Source of the DNA: Macrotis lagotis
Lineage: Eukaryota > Chordata > Mammalia > Peramelemorphia > Peramelidae
Reading direction: 5' to 3'
DNA length: 64,000 bases
NCBI RefSeq assembly: GCF_037893015.1
Contig: NC_133658.1
Location: 59,301,818 to 59,365,817 of the forward strand
Part shown: positions 10,301-22,300 of the stretch, in pieces
Layout: every line of letters starts with the position of its first letter
Numbering within the stretch: the first letter of the stretch is position 1
Program-made: the position numbers and the translations under genes
The notes under the pieces: model-generated
Told to the model about the DNA's origin: nothing
Seen by the model: only the letters and a program-made list of their open reading frames with translations
The model's database searches: none

Positions 10301-13300
10301 GAGGGAGGACACCCCAGGTGGGTGGGGTCTAAGAGGGAGGGACACCCAGGTAGGCGGGGTCTAAGAGGGAGGACACCCCAGGTGGGTGGGGTCTAAGAGG
10401 GAGGGACACACAGGTAGGCGGGGTCTAAGAGGGAGGACACCCCAGGTGGGTGGGGTCTAAGAGGGAGGGACACACAGGTAGGCGGGGTCTAAGAGGGAGG
10501 ACACCCCAGGTGGGTGGGGTCTAAGAGGGAGGGACACACAGGTAGGCGGGGTGGGGCGGGGCCTAAGAGGGAGGACACCCCCAGGTGGGCGGGGCCTAAG
10601 AGGGAGGGACACCCAGGCGGGCGGGGGGCGGCCGGGGCCTGGCCCACCTCCCAGCAGCATCTCCTGCAGCAGGCTGTCGATGCGCGCCATGCCGAAGAGC
10701 TTGACGAACTGGATCTGCTCGATCATCTGCCAGGTGATGCTCTGCAGCGGGGGCAGCAGCAGCAGCAGGTCGCTGAAGCGGCCCCGCGACTCGTACTGCC
10801 GGTCCGTCACGTAGTCCTCCAGGTTCACCTGCACCTGGAAGCGCAGCCGCTTCACCTTCCCGGGGTCGCTCAGGCCTTTGCAGTCTGCGCCAGGGAGAGA
10901 GAGCGGACGGGGCGGTGGTCGTGGTGGCCCCCCAACCCCCCAGCCGCGGCGACCCCCCTAGGGCAGCATCCCCCCCGCAAAGAGAAAGGGCTCCTCATCC
11001 GGGGCGGTCCCCCCCGCCCCAGCGCCTTGGCTGCCTCCTTTCCTGGCCGAATCGGCCTTGGGGTCTTTGCTGGGCATCAAAGGCTCCAAATACCAAAGGA
11101 ATGGGCATTGCTTAGTCGGCTGGGCTTCCCAGGACCGTCTGAGGCGGCCTCGGCCTGTTTTTTCTGTCTCCGGGCCCCTGCAATGCAGGAGGGGAGAGGA
11201 GAGGGGAGAGGAGAAAGGTGGCGAGAAAAGGAAGGAAGGAAGGAAGAAAAGAAGGAAGACAAAAAAGGTAGGAAGGAAGGAAAGAAAATCGTAGAGAAAA
11301 AAGGTAAGGCAGAAAGGTCAGAAGGAAGAAAAAAGATAGTAAGGAAGGAAGAAAAAAAGGAAGGAGAGAAGAAAAAAGTAGAAAGGAATAAAAGGGAAGG
11401 ATGGAAGGAAAGAAAAGGGTAGAAGGGAGGGAGAAAAGGAAAAGAGGAAAGAGAAGAAGGAAGGGAAGCCTCAAGGGAGGAAGAAAGGGAGGAACTCTTA
11501 AGTGTTTTACAAATATTTCATTTGATCTTCACAGTAAGCTAAGAGGAAGGAATCCCAGCACTGTCCCCCATCTGACAGTTGAGGACAAGAGACAGAGGTT
11601 TAGGGGACTAGCCCAGGGTCACACAGCTAGCAGATTTGTGAGGCTGGATACAAATTCAAGTATTCCTGACTCCAAGCCTGGAGCTCTATCCACTGAGCCA
11701 CACTAGCAGGGAGCTCTAATGAAAGCGGCTATAGCAGAAGTCCTTAACCTGAGGCTTGTGCACTTAAAACATTCCATGCTGGGTATTTCAATAGTATTTG
11801 TTTCCTTTCTAACGGGTGCGGTATAGGAATTTACAAACATGTTGAGAAGGTGCCCATCAGTCAGAGGACCCCTGGCACAACAAAGGGTAGAATTTCTGCG
11901 GAGAGAATGAGGGCAGCTGATAGGGCCGGCTGCCTGATTCTGCTTCCCTCCTCGCCTTTACTACTGCTCTGGGTACACCAGTACACTGAGGCAGTCACCC
12001 TTGGCAACTGGGTATTTTCCAAATGTTTAAAGGGTTTAGTTGTAAGGGCAACAATTCATTCAGATTTTATTCCAATCAGTGTTAATCAATGTGATACAAT
12101 TCCATGGGAATTATCATGATAGGTTATGTCTGTTAGAACTCAAATCTAGGGGCAGCTAGGTGGTGCAGTGGATAGAGCACCGGCCCTGGAGTCAGGAGTC
12201 CCTGAGTTCAAATCCGGCCTCAGACACTTAATAATTACCTAGCTGTGTGGCCTTGGGCAAGCCACTTAACCCCATTGCCCTGCAAAACAAAACAAAACAA
12301 AACAAAAAAACTAAAAAAAAACTCAGAGCTATGAACTGAGATGACAAGATCACTTGTATAATCATAGGAAGCTAGCTAGAGGTTCTCCACCCTTGTTTTT
12401 TTCTTGTCTTTGTATCAAAGCCCAGTGTGGCAGAGGTGACTCAACTAAATGGAAAATCCTCCAGTTTATTTTTGTGACTGCCGACCATGAACAAGTGACC
12501 ACCTAGTCAATATGCATGGCTTGTACCATCTCCTCCTGCCTAAGCCAAGAAGGAGCCCATCCATCTTGTGACCACCTAGTCAATAGAGATAATCCTTGCT
12601 TTACCCAACTCATGACCTTAATGACCTTTGTTTTTACCTAGTTTAGCTTATGTGTCATATGTCAACCAGTGGAATTATTCTGTATTAGAAATAGCCTTTT
12701 TTTTTAATGTTTAGATTTTAATCCTTATAAAAGAAGGACCCTCCTGGAAGGAGAGGGCATCTCAGATTGTGAGGAAGATCTGAGGTCCACTTCATTAGAG
12801 GGAACCACGAACTCAGATCTCTGCCTCAGTCTCTTTTATTGTTGGTGGGACAAGTTTAGTCATTCCAACTAACATGATAATTGTGAATACACAAATTGAT
12901 CCTTGTTGAACAAGAGACATCCATTTTTCCAGGTGGTTTAGTGGGTTAGAGCCCTGGGCTTGGAATCAGGAAGTTCTGAGGTCAGACTGCTTCAGACCCT
13001 AACTAGCTGTGCGATTGGGCAAAATACTTAAGCTTTCCTCACAGGTAAGCCTCCAGGCTTTTTCCCAGTGCTGAAGCTAGGATCCTCTGATTTCTTCTAT
13101 TTAGAGAACTCTGGATGGGGAAACTCTGCCACTATCAGTCTTAGAGAGGTTTTCTGAGAACCACTAAGAGATCAAATGACTTCTCCAGGATCACAAAACA
13201 ATGAATAAGATATGAATCAGAGGCAAGACTTGGATGTAGGTCTTCCTGACTTGAAGGCTGACACTGGACCTTTCCTTCCTCAATGGTATTGTTATTCAGT

Positions 13301-16300
13301 CATGTCCACTTCTTCATCACTCCATCTGGGATTTTCTTGGAAAAGATCCTAGAGTGGTTTGCTGTTTCCTTCTCTAGTTCATTTGACAGATAAGGAAACT
13401 AAGGTAAATAGGATGAAGTGACTTGCCCAGGGTCGCAACAGCGATTAAATGTGAACTCACAAAGATGAGTCTTTCTGACTCCAGACCCAATTTACTCTCA
13501 CTGAGCCACTTAGCTGCCCTCCATAAATCCTTCTCAATAAAGCTTTGTAACCTCTGCTTTCTCCCCACCCCACCCGCTTTGATTCTAGTGTAGAAACTTT
13601 CTTAGATTTGGAAGGAACTTTTGAGATCATATAGACCAACCACCTATGTAATATATGAATCCTGCCCAGTGACAGGTCACTCATTATCTTACAAGACAAC
13701 AACCTATCACACACTGAGCTGTATTTCTTGCTGTCAAACTGGCTCCCTGCATTCCTTCCATGTGTCCCAGTTCTTCCTGCTGGGGCCAAGTGAAATGAGC
13801 CAAATCTCTATTATAAACCATATTAGAAGCCCTTTAGGTATTTAAAGACAACTGTCTGACTGAAAGATTTTTTTTTTTGACTTGGTTTCAAGTTTCCTAA
13901 CCATCACTGTGCCAAAGCAGTGACTCAGAGAAGCCAGAATTGGTTGTTCTCATGGAGCCTTGTCAATATTAAGGATCCACAAACCCTTCAGTTAGGTGGC
14001 ACATTGGATAAAGCTTTGGATCAGGAGTCAGAAAAGACCTGAGTTCAAATCTGACCTCAGACATTCACTAGCCGAGGGACCCTGAGCACCCCTGTTAATC
14101 TGTTTCCTTATCTGTAAAATGGGAATAATAATACCACTACTTCAAAGGTTGTGAGGATCAAGTTAGATAATATTTGTAAAGTGATTACCCAGTGTCTGGT
14201 ATACAGTAGTCACATAATAAATGCACCCCTTGGGTGCTAAAAGGCATTACTTAAGTACTTACTATTATTGCCAGACAGTATTCTAAACCTGTTTGGATGG
14301 GTAGGAATATCAATGTGCCCAGAGTATTTTCTATCAATTTTATACCAAAATGCTTTCCTTTTTCCTTCCCACCTTTTCCCCCTTCTCTTAGCTGGTTTCT
14401 CTTTTCTGTCACCCTGACCCATTCCTACTCTTCCTTCATTTCTCTTTCTCCCTCCCTCCCTTTCTCCCTCCCTCCTTCTCTCCCTCCTTCCTTCTTTCCT
14501 CCCTCCCTTCCTCCCTTCCTTCCTTCCTTCCTTCCTTCCTTCCTTCCTTCCTTCCTTCCTTCCTTCCTTCCTTCCTTCCTTCCTTCCTTCCTCCTTCCCT
14601 CTCTTCTTTCCTTCCTTTCTCTCTCTCCCTCCTTCCTTCCCCCTTCCTTTCTCCCTCACTCCCTTCCCTCCCCCTCCTTTCCTTACTTTCCTTTCCCTTC
14701 CCTTCCCTCCCTCCCTCCCTCTCTCTCTCTCTCCCTCCCTCCTCTTTCTTCTTTCTTTCTCTTTCTGTCTGTCTGTCTTTTCTGCCTTCTTTTTTCCTTT
14801 CTTCTGTTTGCATACCTAGCCAGAGTCAGAGACTAGTGACTTATAATTCTCTTACCTGGATCAAAGAATATAATAGCTTTAAGACAAGCATATTCATTGT
14901 CATCAATGTGGATTTCTCTCAAGGGCTTGACCAACTCGTCCAGTATTCTTATAGCTACTCGAGCAATTTCCAATTCTGGGCAGTGCATAGGAATAATGAA
15001 ATCATTTCCTGGGGAGGAGTGAGAACAGCTGTATCATCTGCAAGGTATAGAATCATTTGCATTGGATTCTGTCAACTGGTATACCTGACATGAATGCCTA
15101 TAGAAACATAAGAACCTGTCTTTTAATATATCTACAAGAAGATATATTAAATCTCTCCCAGATTAGGCCCTAGGAGAGAAGCTCATAGGTATGGTAAGCT
15201 TGTAAGAAAATGGCCACCTGACCTAAGATCCATTTTGAATGAATAAATCTTTAGCCATTTAAGTAATGATTATTAGGAACTAAAGCCTAGTTTTGGGCAA
15301 AAAACCATGGAGATAGCCAGCCAGTTCTTTTAACTCCTTCTCCACACTTCTTATGATCTGGTCCTTTCCCTTATAAACCTTCCTCTCAGGAAAGGCACAG
15401 AAAAATTCACTCATCTTAAAAGTATAATTATAAATTATTAATAAATCTTAAAATTCAATTAAAATCTCAATCAAATTAATTCAATTAAAAATCTCATAAA
15501 AACCTATAGAACTGACTCATTTATTAATCAAACCCAATCTTCTGATGGGAATTTGCAGTTTCATATAAGACTGAAGGCATACTATAGGGCAACTAGGTGA
15601 TGAAATCTAGATGAATTGAATGCCAGCCTTGGAGTCAGAAAGACCTGAGTTCAAATACTTATTAGCTACATGACCTTGGACAAGTCACTTCACTCTGTTT
15701 GCCTCAGTTTCCTCATCTGTCAAATGAGCTAAAGAAGAAAATGGCAAGTCACTTAACCCTGTTTGCCTCAGGTTCCTCTTCTGTAAAAAGAACTGGAGGA
15801 GGAAATAGCAAACCATGCCAGAGTCTCTGCCAAGAAAACTCAAAGTGGGTCATGGAGATTTAGTCATGACTGAATAACAACAACAGAAAAGTCTAAGGAT
15901 TATTAAGAATGTGGTATTGTAGTGGTCAAGTTTCAAGCATTATTTGGCTTAAAGAAGAATTACTGGGGTAGAGGATCCAGAGTTAATAATTCCATTATAA
16001 CACAATACAGGTATTCTTTCCCCATAGGATTGAGTCTAGCTCTTTGTAATACTGATAAGGAAAGAATTCATATTTAACAAGTGAATTTTGGTTTTCTTTT
16101 AAATCCCAACAAAAATCCCATCTTCTGTAAGAAGCCTTTCCCTACACCTCTTAATTCTAGTGCTTTCCCCTCTGTTAATTATTGCTTGTTTATTTTGTAT
16201 ATATCCTTGAAGCTAGGGACTGTCTTTTGTCTCCATTTTTTAATCCCTAGTTTTTAGCCCAGTGTCAAGCACATTATTATTATTATTATAATATAAATTT

Positions 16301-19300
16301 TGTTTTTCCAATTGCATACCAGGGTAGTTTCTACCAATCATTTTCTCTTGCAAGGTTTTGACTTTTACAATTTTTCTCCCTTCCTCCCTTCCCTCCCCCT
16401 TCCCTCAACCAAAGGCAGTCTGATATAGGCCTTACATTTGCAACCACGATAAACAGAGATTGAAACCGAATGTGCTGTAGCATATTTTATTGTTCTAACT
16501 CTGTGGCTTTAGTTTTGGAGTTTTCTTGGCAAAGATACTGAAAGGTTTTGCCATTTCCTTTTCCAGTATATCCCCACTTTACAGATGAGAAAATGAAGCA
16601 AATAAGGGTTTAAGTGACTTGCCCAGGGTCTCACAGCTCATAAGTGTCTAAGACCAGATTTGAACTCAGATCTTCCTGACTCCAGGGCAGGCGCTCTATC
16701 CACTACACTAGCTAACTACCCTCAACACATGGTACCTAGAGATAGCAGGCACTAAATGAATGTTTATTGATTGATTGGTAAAATCATTGTAGATGGGGAA
16801 AACCCTACTTGGACAATATAATAACTCTTACTGACAGCAGATGGTGCTGTAGGATATGCTCTGCTAATCTGATGAGCCTTGGAGACTTGTTGGATGTTTC
16901 ATTTTTCTCTTTAACTTTAGTCTAGCCTTTTTCCTTCCTTATTATGTTATGCAATTTAATTCCTTCCAAAATTCAAGTAAATCTCTTAAAATGAGATGGG
17001 CTTCTTTATTAAGGCAATGTTGTATTGTTGGGGGGTTTTGGTAAACACATGGAGTCACAGTTGTAGGCAGTTATTAACTGGTTTAACCAACAAAACTTCA
17101 TAAAGTGTTGACTGGCTCCTTAGCATTAAAATGGACTTTGTGAGGAGCCCGAGGATTCTATTTCACCCTCACCTCTTCTTTCTGTTTCCTATGGCCATTA
17201 CTCTAGTTGGACCCCTTATCACTTCTGAACTGGACTATTGTCATAACCTCTGGGCTGTATTTCCTCTCTCTAGACCCTCCCCACTTTAATCCATCATTCT
17301 TCTACAACATGAGTCCTTTTCTTATTCACTTCATAGTGCCTTTATAGCATCCCTGTAAGAACAAATACTTTCTACATACTTTGTATTGACTTATCTTTAT
17401 ATATATTATTCTTGGTCTTTAATATTGATGATTCTATGAATGTTGTATATTAAAATGCAATTTCCCTCTAGTATAGTGCTCACCAAAGTAGAATGCATCC
17501 TCAATATATATACAGTATGCAATAAAAAGGTAAGTAAATGCAAGATAATTTGAGGAAGGAAAGGGCTTTGACAACTGGGAAGAGCAAGGAAAACTTCATG
17601 GAATAGTTAGGGTGATAAGCATTCTTATAGAACTACAGAAACCTCTGGGTTGGAAGGAACTCAGAGGCCCACCACTTCGGTCCATTCTTGAACCAGAATC
17701 CCTGTACAGCATACTCAACAAGTGGGCATTCAGCCATTGCACGATGGTGAGAAAAATGATTATATCTCTTATATTAACAATGAATTATTGAATTAGGATG
17801 ATGATTTTCATTTTGTACTCCTCATTCAGAGTTCAGCCCCAGCAGATTATTCACCCATTTGTAATGAGAGGTAAAACTCATATCTGTTCAAAAGGTGAAG
17901 AAATTTTAATTTAAGTGAATTGATGGATTCCAGACAATTATAGATTACTCAGACATGTCTGAGATTTTGTCTAGATTACCCCAAAATATGGTTATGTGAG
18001 AATAGATAAATCTCTTAGACCAAGACTGAGGTTCCCCCAGACCTTCATTACAATTATATTCATTTTCTCATTAATTCTTGACTAATCGGAGTTTATTACC
18101 ACCCTTAGGAAAACTCATTTTTGTGAGAATATGTAAAGCCATGAGGGGTCTTTTACATTTGTGAGTGTCACTGACCATGATTAATTACTCAGAAACTATG
18201 TTTCTTGAACTTTTTGTATGTCACAAAAGTCTCCAAGTTAAAAGAGAACCCACCCTCTCCTGGAGCAGTGGGCCAATTCACTTTCACATAGCAATCAGTT
18301 CTCCCTTAGGTCAAGTTTATGTGTATCTTTTCACTGGTTCCATTCATTCCCTCAATGTTCCTTTTTCTTCTAATTGTTGGGGAAGACCATGGCCAGGGAG
18401 ATGATGTCATGACATACAAGGGCACTTTGGGGTCAACCAGAGCAAATCTCTCTTCTAAAGAAAAGTACATCAAATACTTAAATACTTAATTATGGTCAAA
18501 TACTTAAATATGGTCATAGAATCATAATGCTAAAGCTAGAAGGAAACTTTGAAGCTATTAAATTCATCCCAACCCTCCATTTTTATTTGAGGAAATAAAG
18601 ACTAGGGACAGTTAATTTACTTCCCTGAAGTCACAAAGGTCATCAGCATCAGAGACAGGTTTTGAATCCAGGTTACCCATGCTTTTGCTGCTCTCTTCAT
18701 CCTGTCATACGGCCCCCTAAGCATTCTTTCTTTTAGCTAAGCATTCCCTCTTTCTTTCAAATAGCCCCTTATGGCATGATCTCAAAGCTCTATAAACTCT
18801 TTCTGGATGTCCTTCCTGAAATGTTGAGTTCAGAATGAAGCTCAATACTCTATTTGGAGAAAGGGTGGCATAGAACCATCCTCTCCTGACTCCTAGACAC
18901 TACTTTGCTTGATGTACCCTAAGAATTCAGTAGCATTTTTATTTGTTTTTTTTGGGGGGGTAGGGCAATGGGGTTAAGTGACTTGCCCAAGGTCACACAG
19001 TTAGGTAATTATTAAGTGTATGGAGTCACATTTGAACTCAGGTCCTCTGGACTCCAGAGCCAATGCTCTATCCACAGTACCACCTAGCTGTCCCTTGCAG
19101 GAACATTTTTAGCAGTTATATCACCACATTGACTTAGGTTGAGTTTGTAGTCCATTATAATCTCATAGCTCTTTTTTCAGGTAACCTATCTAATTCTATG
19201 AGGTGGAGAGAAGGTGGGGTATGACACATGACGCCAAGTACACCCATCTCCTATAGAAAAAGAATCTTGGGCTTAGAGGAAGTAACCAAGGTCACCCAAG

Positions 19301-22300
19301 TCCAACGAGTTAGTTTTCAAACTCTGGTCTTTTAGCTACAAATCCAATGTTCTTCTTTCCTTTAAAAGAGATGTACTAGAAAGAAAATAATACCTGGGGC
19401 AAAGAGATTTAAAATCTTACACCTGGTTCAAAGAAATTAAAGTCAGAAGTAGAAGATAGGGAAGGCATGGTTAGGCAACAATTTGAAGAAGACTGGGGGT
19501 CTTAGTGGTCTGCAATTGCAAGCAAGAGTATGAATAGTCCAAGTGGTTAATGCAATCTTCGGTGACTTTAAGCAATAAGAAATGGCCCTACTATCCTTTG
19601 CACCAGTCAACATACAGTTCTAGGTATCATAGTTTAGGAAGAATATTGGTATTTAGAGGTGGACAGCAAAATTGGTGGAGGGTCCTGAGTCTATATCGTA
19701 TAAAGACTGTTTGAAGGAATTGTGGATAGAGGGTAGCAGCATAGTGTAAGGCAAAGATCACTGAATTTGGACCCCTATTTGAACCTTGGTTCTGCCACTT
19801 GGTACTTGTGTGACCTTCAGCAGGTCACTTAAATCTTGGAGCTTCAGTTTAGTCATATATAAAAAAATGAGGGAATTAAACAAGTTAAACTCTAAGCTTC
19901 TTTCTAGTTTCAAAACAATGATCATATGATCAGTGTTTAGCATTGGAAAGAGAAGATTCAGGAGAGAAAAGACAACTGTCTTCAAATACTCAAATGGCAT
20001 ATATGGAAGAGAGAATTGATGTGTTCTGTTTGGCTCTAAAGAGAGGAAGCTAGGGCACTGGATGAAAGTTACAAAGGGACAAATTTAGGCTTGATGCCAG
20101 AGTAAACTTTCTAGCAATTAGAGAGGTTCAACAATGGAATGGACTGTCTCAGGATGTAATGGGTTCTCCTTCCCTCGAGTTCTTCAAGCAGAGGCTAAAT
20201 GACCACTTGTCAAATATATTTGTAATAGGGGTTCTTATTTGGGGTATAGGTTGAACTGCAGTCCTTTCCGCATCTAAAATTCTGGGATTCTATGACTATA
20301 CACACAAACACACACACACCCCTTTAGCCATATTTGCCTAAATACACACAGACACACAGACACACAGACACACACACACACACAAACACACTTCTTGTCC
20401 TATTTGTCTCTATATATTTAGTTATCTTACACTCCAGAAATACCTTATTCCCTTTTCTCTTTCAACTTGAAGGTCTCACCCTCATTTATCACAGCCCAGA
20501 CTGGGTCCCTTGTCTCTTCCAAGTAACTTGATCTGGCTACTCCAGACAGTAACATTGGTCTTATCTACTGGCTACTCCACACTGTAACACTGGCCTTATC
20601 TATTGATTCTTCTTCTCTGTGGCCAGACTAATTAACTCCCATTTCAGTGCTGGAAGTTGAGGTGTCATTCAATATTAGTAAAGATCTAACGATAGATGTT
20701 GGAGCAGAGCAAGAAAAGGGAATTCTGGAATGTTTACTCGTTTTACCTAAAAGTAGGAAATCCGTATAGGGAATAGATCGTTTGGCAACTCCCAGAAGAA
20801 GGTGTTCCCCAGCGTGGGCTCTTAATAATGCCACCTGCAAGCCGCACATGAGAGAAAAGAATTGATTATATAGGTGAAAAAAGAACTAGAAGAGGTCTTG
20901 GAGATTTAGGACAATCCCTTCATTTTGCAGATGGAGAATCTGAAAGAAAAAAGTCATTGATTCAGTCAATTTTAACTTCTTAATTAGTTTTAGAATGTTA
21001 ATCTGCTCTCATTTTACAAGAATTTGAGGCCCAGAGAAAGAAAAGTAACTTCATCCTTTTCATACTGGTTAAAGCAGGATCAGGACTAGATTTTAGAATG
21101 CTCTGTCCATTTTTTTCCTCCCTTCTGAACCATGCTGCCTCTTCTTTTGGCTCAATAGCCAAGGATTCCTTTGGAGTTGGAATGAGACTATCTAGTACAG
21201 CCTTTCATTTTTACAGATGAAAAACCAAAACTTAGACAGGAGATTGGGTTTGTTTAAAGCCACACAGTTCAGAGCAGGGCTCGGACTAGAACCCAAGGAT
21301 TCTTGTACAATATTCTTTTTAGTTCCTAAAAAAGAAGGGAGTTTTATTTTGGTCTTTTGTGTTTGATGTATAATCTTTCCCCAATATTATTCCTCTTCCT
21401 TCACTCATATTCATTTTTTTTTTTTTTAGTTTTTGCAAGCCAATGGGGTTAAGTGTCTTGCCCAAGGCCACACAGCTAGGTAATTATTAAGTGTCTGAGA
21501 CTGGATTTGAACCCAGGTACTCCTGACTCCAGGGCCGGTGCTCTATCCACTGCACCACCTAGCTGCCCCCATATTCAGTTTTCTAAAAAAAAAAAAAAAA
21601 AAAAAGAAAAGAATCAAATAAAACTCAAGAAATCATAACTTAATAATCCTGGCAAACCTTGTACAGCTGTAAGATTCTTTCTCTTTTTTCAGAGGAGAGA
21701 AGGGAAATGTGATTCGTTGTCTTTTCTCTGGGATCAAGATAGAACAAAGAAAGGGAGTACTTAACAAAATTCATGGCTTAGCAAAATATTAGCACTGTTG
21801 CTTTTGTTTACATTATTATGACATTATGCATCTTTTTCTCTTGATTCTATTTTTTCTGTTCCATGTGAGTCCATATAAATTTTCTTTTGGCAACTAGATG
21901 GCGAGCATCAGACTTGAGTTCAGAAGATCTGAGTTCAAATTTGGTCTCAGATGCTTACTAGTTGTATGACCTGAGGAAATCATTCCATCTCTATTTGCCG
22001 TAGTTTTCTCATCTGTAAAATGAACATGATAATACACCTTCTTCCTAGGCTTGTTGCGAGAATCAAATGAGAAAATAATTATAAAGTGCTTAGTGCTATC
22101 TAGATGTTAGTTATTATTATTATCTTGGTCATTATTATGCCCCATAAATTTATAATTTTGCATTCTTTCTCTTGCAAGTCAACACTTATTTATTATTTAT
22201 ATTTAATTTTTTTGAAAGTCAGCACTTTTCATTTCTACTTTCCCCACGAAATTTATTTAGATTAATTCTATAACTTCTTGAAATTTTTATTGCTGTAGCA

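Larger units (their letters stand above)
8383..10647 (-). other. Intron 8 of the HNF4B-like gene
   Basis: A 2.3 kb intron. In transcript order it begins with the 32-bp minisatellite, then a CORE/MIR-type SINE (about 9660-9835), then roughly 1.2 kb in which I see nothing recognisable. Confidence 0.85.
10885..14855 (-). other. Intron 7 of the HNF4B-like gene
   Basis: A 4.0 kb intron. In transcript order it holds a purine tract (about 14810-14400), a CORE-type SINE (13991-14225), further SINEs, a solo-LTR-like segment (12132-12873) with a SINE inside it, a SINE at 11560-11706, a pyrimidine tract (11500-11170), and a short GC-rich lead-in to exon 8. Confidence 0.9.
15009..20746 (-). other. Intron 6 of the HNF4B-like gene
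   Basis: A 5.7 kb intron with a CR1/L3-like LINE end, MIR-type and WSINE1-like SINEs, L2 pieces and a CA-rich microsatellite. Stretches at 15080-15580, 16780-17120 and 17640-18370 show no clear element beyond weak L2/CR1-like remnants. Confidence 0.9.

Noticed and set aside
10095-10625. Possible CRISPR-like array
   Set aside because: The repeats are continuous with no unique spacers, and the host is a mammal; it is a minisatellite.
10514-11422. 302-codon open frame on the plus strand
   Set aside because: It is antisense to exon 8, the minisatellite and the purine tract; GC richness and low complexity remove stops. No family resemblance.
14237-14836. Long frames rich in Lys/Glu/Gly/Arg or Pro/Ser/Leu on both strands
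   Set aside because: Translation of the (TTCC)n tract.
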